A DNA stretch of 64,000 bases from the NCBI GenBank assembly GCA_964596685.1, contig CAZQVA010000006.1:24917-88916 (forward strand). The letters run 5' to 3'. Origin of the DNA: CAZQVA01 sp964596685 (GTDB taxonomy: Bacteria > Chlamydiota > Chlamydiia > Chlamydiales > VFKH01). The notes below the pieces were generated by a model. It worked only from the letters and a program-made list of their open reading frames with translations, was not told where the DNA came from and ran no database searches. Shown here piece after piece: positions 63,606-64,000 of this stretch. Every line of letters starts with the position of its first letter. Position 1 is the first letter of the stretch. A program made the position numbers and the translations under genes.

Positions 63606-63670
63606 TAATTGATTTATAAATCATATTTTGCGAATGTTAAGTTACTACTGGACTTTAGAGGAGTTCGTTT

Positions 63671-63826
63671 ATGTTAGGTACAATTTTAATCATTCTGTTA
63701 GTTTTATTTTTGATTGGAGCCCTTCCAAGCTGGGGTTATAGCAGAAATTGGGGTTACTTCCCCTCCGGTCTATTGACCCTTATTCTCATTATAGTGATCA
63801 TTCTTCTGGTGCTTGGCAAGATTTAA
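63671..63826 (+). CDS. DUF3309-like 51-aa membrane protein
   Basis: Too short for routine gene finding but clear: ATG 63671 after GAGGAG, protein MLGTILIILLVLFLIGALPS...GYFPSGLLTLILIIV...GKI. DUF3309 proteins have this exact layout of two hydrophobic segments around a Trp/Tyr/Ser/Pro centre (here SWGYSRNWGYFPSG). Function unknown. Confidence 0.85.
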   Translation: MLGTILIILLVLFLIGALPSWGYSRNWGYFPSGLLTLILIIVIILLVLGKI

Positions 63827-63827
63827 C

Positions 63828-64000
63828 GGGTGTAATTCAAAGTGTTAGTTAACTATTTAGAGCTAAAATGGAAGCTTTTCTTAAGGATTCACCAGACAAC
63901 CTTCTGCCAAAAAATCCTTATTTCCCTCTCTGTGTGCTCTGTGGGCTCTGTGGTAAATATTTTTATTTAAAACTTATGTTAATTTTTTTTTAACCACAGA
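63828..64000. mobile_element. MITE copy F, cut by window end
   Basis: Starts with intact GGGTGTAATTCAAAGTGTTA, 1 base after the DUF3309 stop (TAAC then GGG), and runs in reverse orientation to copy A with intact arm CTCTGTGTGCTCTGTGGGCT, leaving the window inside the second palindromic arm. Confidence 0.9.

Overview
The window comes from a member of the phylum Chlamydiae, most likely an environmental (amoeba- or other protist-associated) lineage rather than Chlamydia itself. Markers I recognise from established knowledge are a double-length UvrA with four ATPase motifs, a fused AroDE, a PPi-type phosphofructokinase preceded by an alpha/beta hydrolase (as in CT205-207), kdsB-pyrG-yqgF (as CT182-184), trhO/rpsD/nfo (as CT627-625) and fabF close to ppa (as CT770/772). 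The genus cannot be fixed from this sequence alone.

Layout. 1-7.4 kb: the end of an incomplete gene, a 1476-residue protein of unknown function, a 307-bp inserted MITE and an LptD/OstA-like outer membrane protein. 7.5-9.8 kb: an accessory island with a small NHLP-leader-like peptide, a partly decayed tandem duplication containing structured sequence, an Inc-like membrane protein and an unknown protein. 9.8-17.7 kb (minus strand): hydrolase, DUF192 protein, giant uvrA, ABM-domain membrane protein, guanine deaminase. 17.7-24 kb: MITEs, tRNA-His, uppP, ftsK, a receiver-metallo-beta-lactamase fusion, a small secreted protein, tRNA-Ser. 24-27.7 kb: tightly overlapping kdsB-pyrG-yqgF-folD. 27.7-31.3 kb (minus): tandem secreted trypsin-like proteases, smpB, trhO. 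31.3-35.1 kb: a second kind of MITE, then rpsD, nfo, asnS, idi. 35.1-42.6 kb (minus): a seven-gene run: kinase, exoD, aroDE, hydrolase, pfp, pdhA, SPFH protein. 42.8-44.8 kb: a convergent DUF475/EEP pair. 45.1-53.8 kb (plus): a nine-gene run from a coiled-coil protein through HAD, fabF, ppa, proS, a chaperone-like protein, PLD, lplA and yycJ-like.

53.9-59.1 kb holds the most striking content: four adjacent paralogues built from a repeated unit that I read as paired Myb/SANT-like helices, two of which also carry nuclear-localisation-like basic clusters. 59.2-63.6 kb follows with a compact PqqD / HprK-like kinase / GT4 / GT2 / nucleotidyltransferase cassette, of the type seen beside RiPP or polysaccharide loci. 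A tiny DUF3309 protein and another MITE close the window.

Repeats are a feature of this genome. At least six copies of one MITE family (inverted ends reading GGGTGTAATTCAAAGTGTTA, 9-bp target duplications) and a small palindrome family (31-bp copies at 35.0 and 56.0 kb, variants at 44.9 and 55.4 kb) occur between genes and sometimes inside coding sequence or at stop codons. Two genes (exoD and the GT4) lack a canonical start codon at the position where their families begin and appear to use ATC or ATT.
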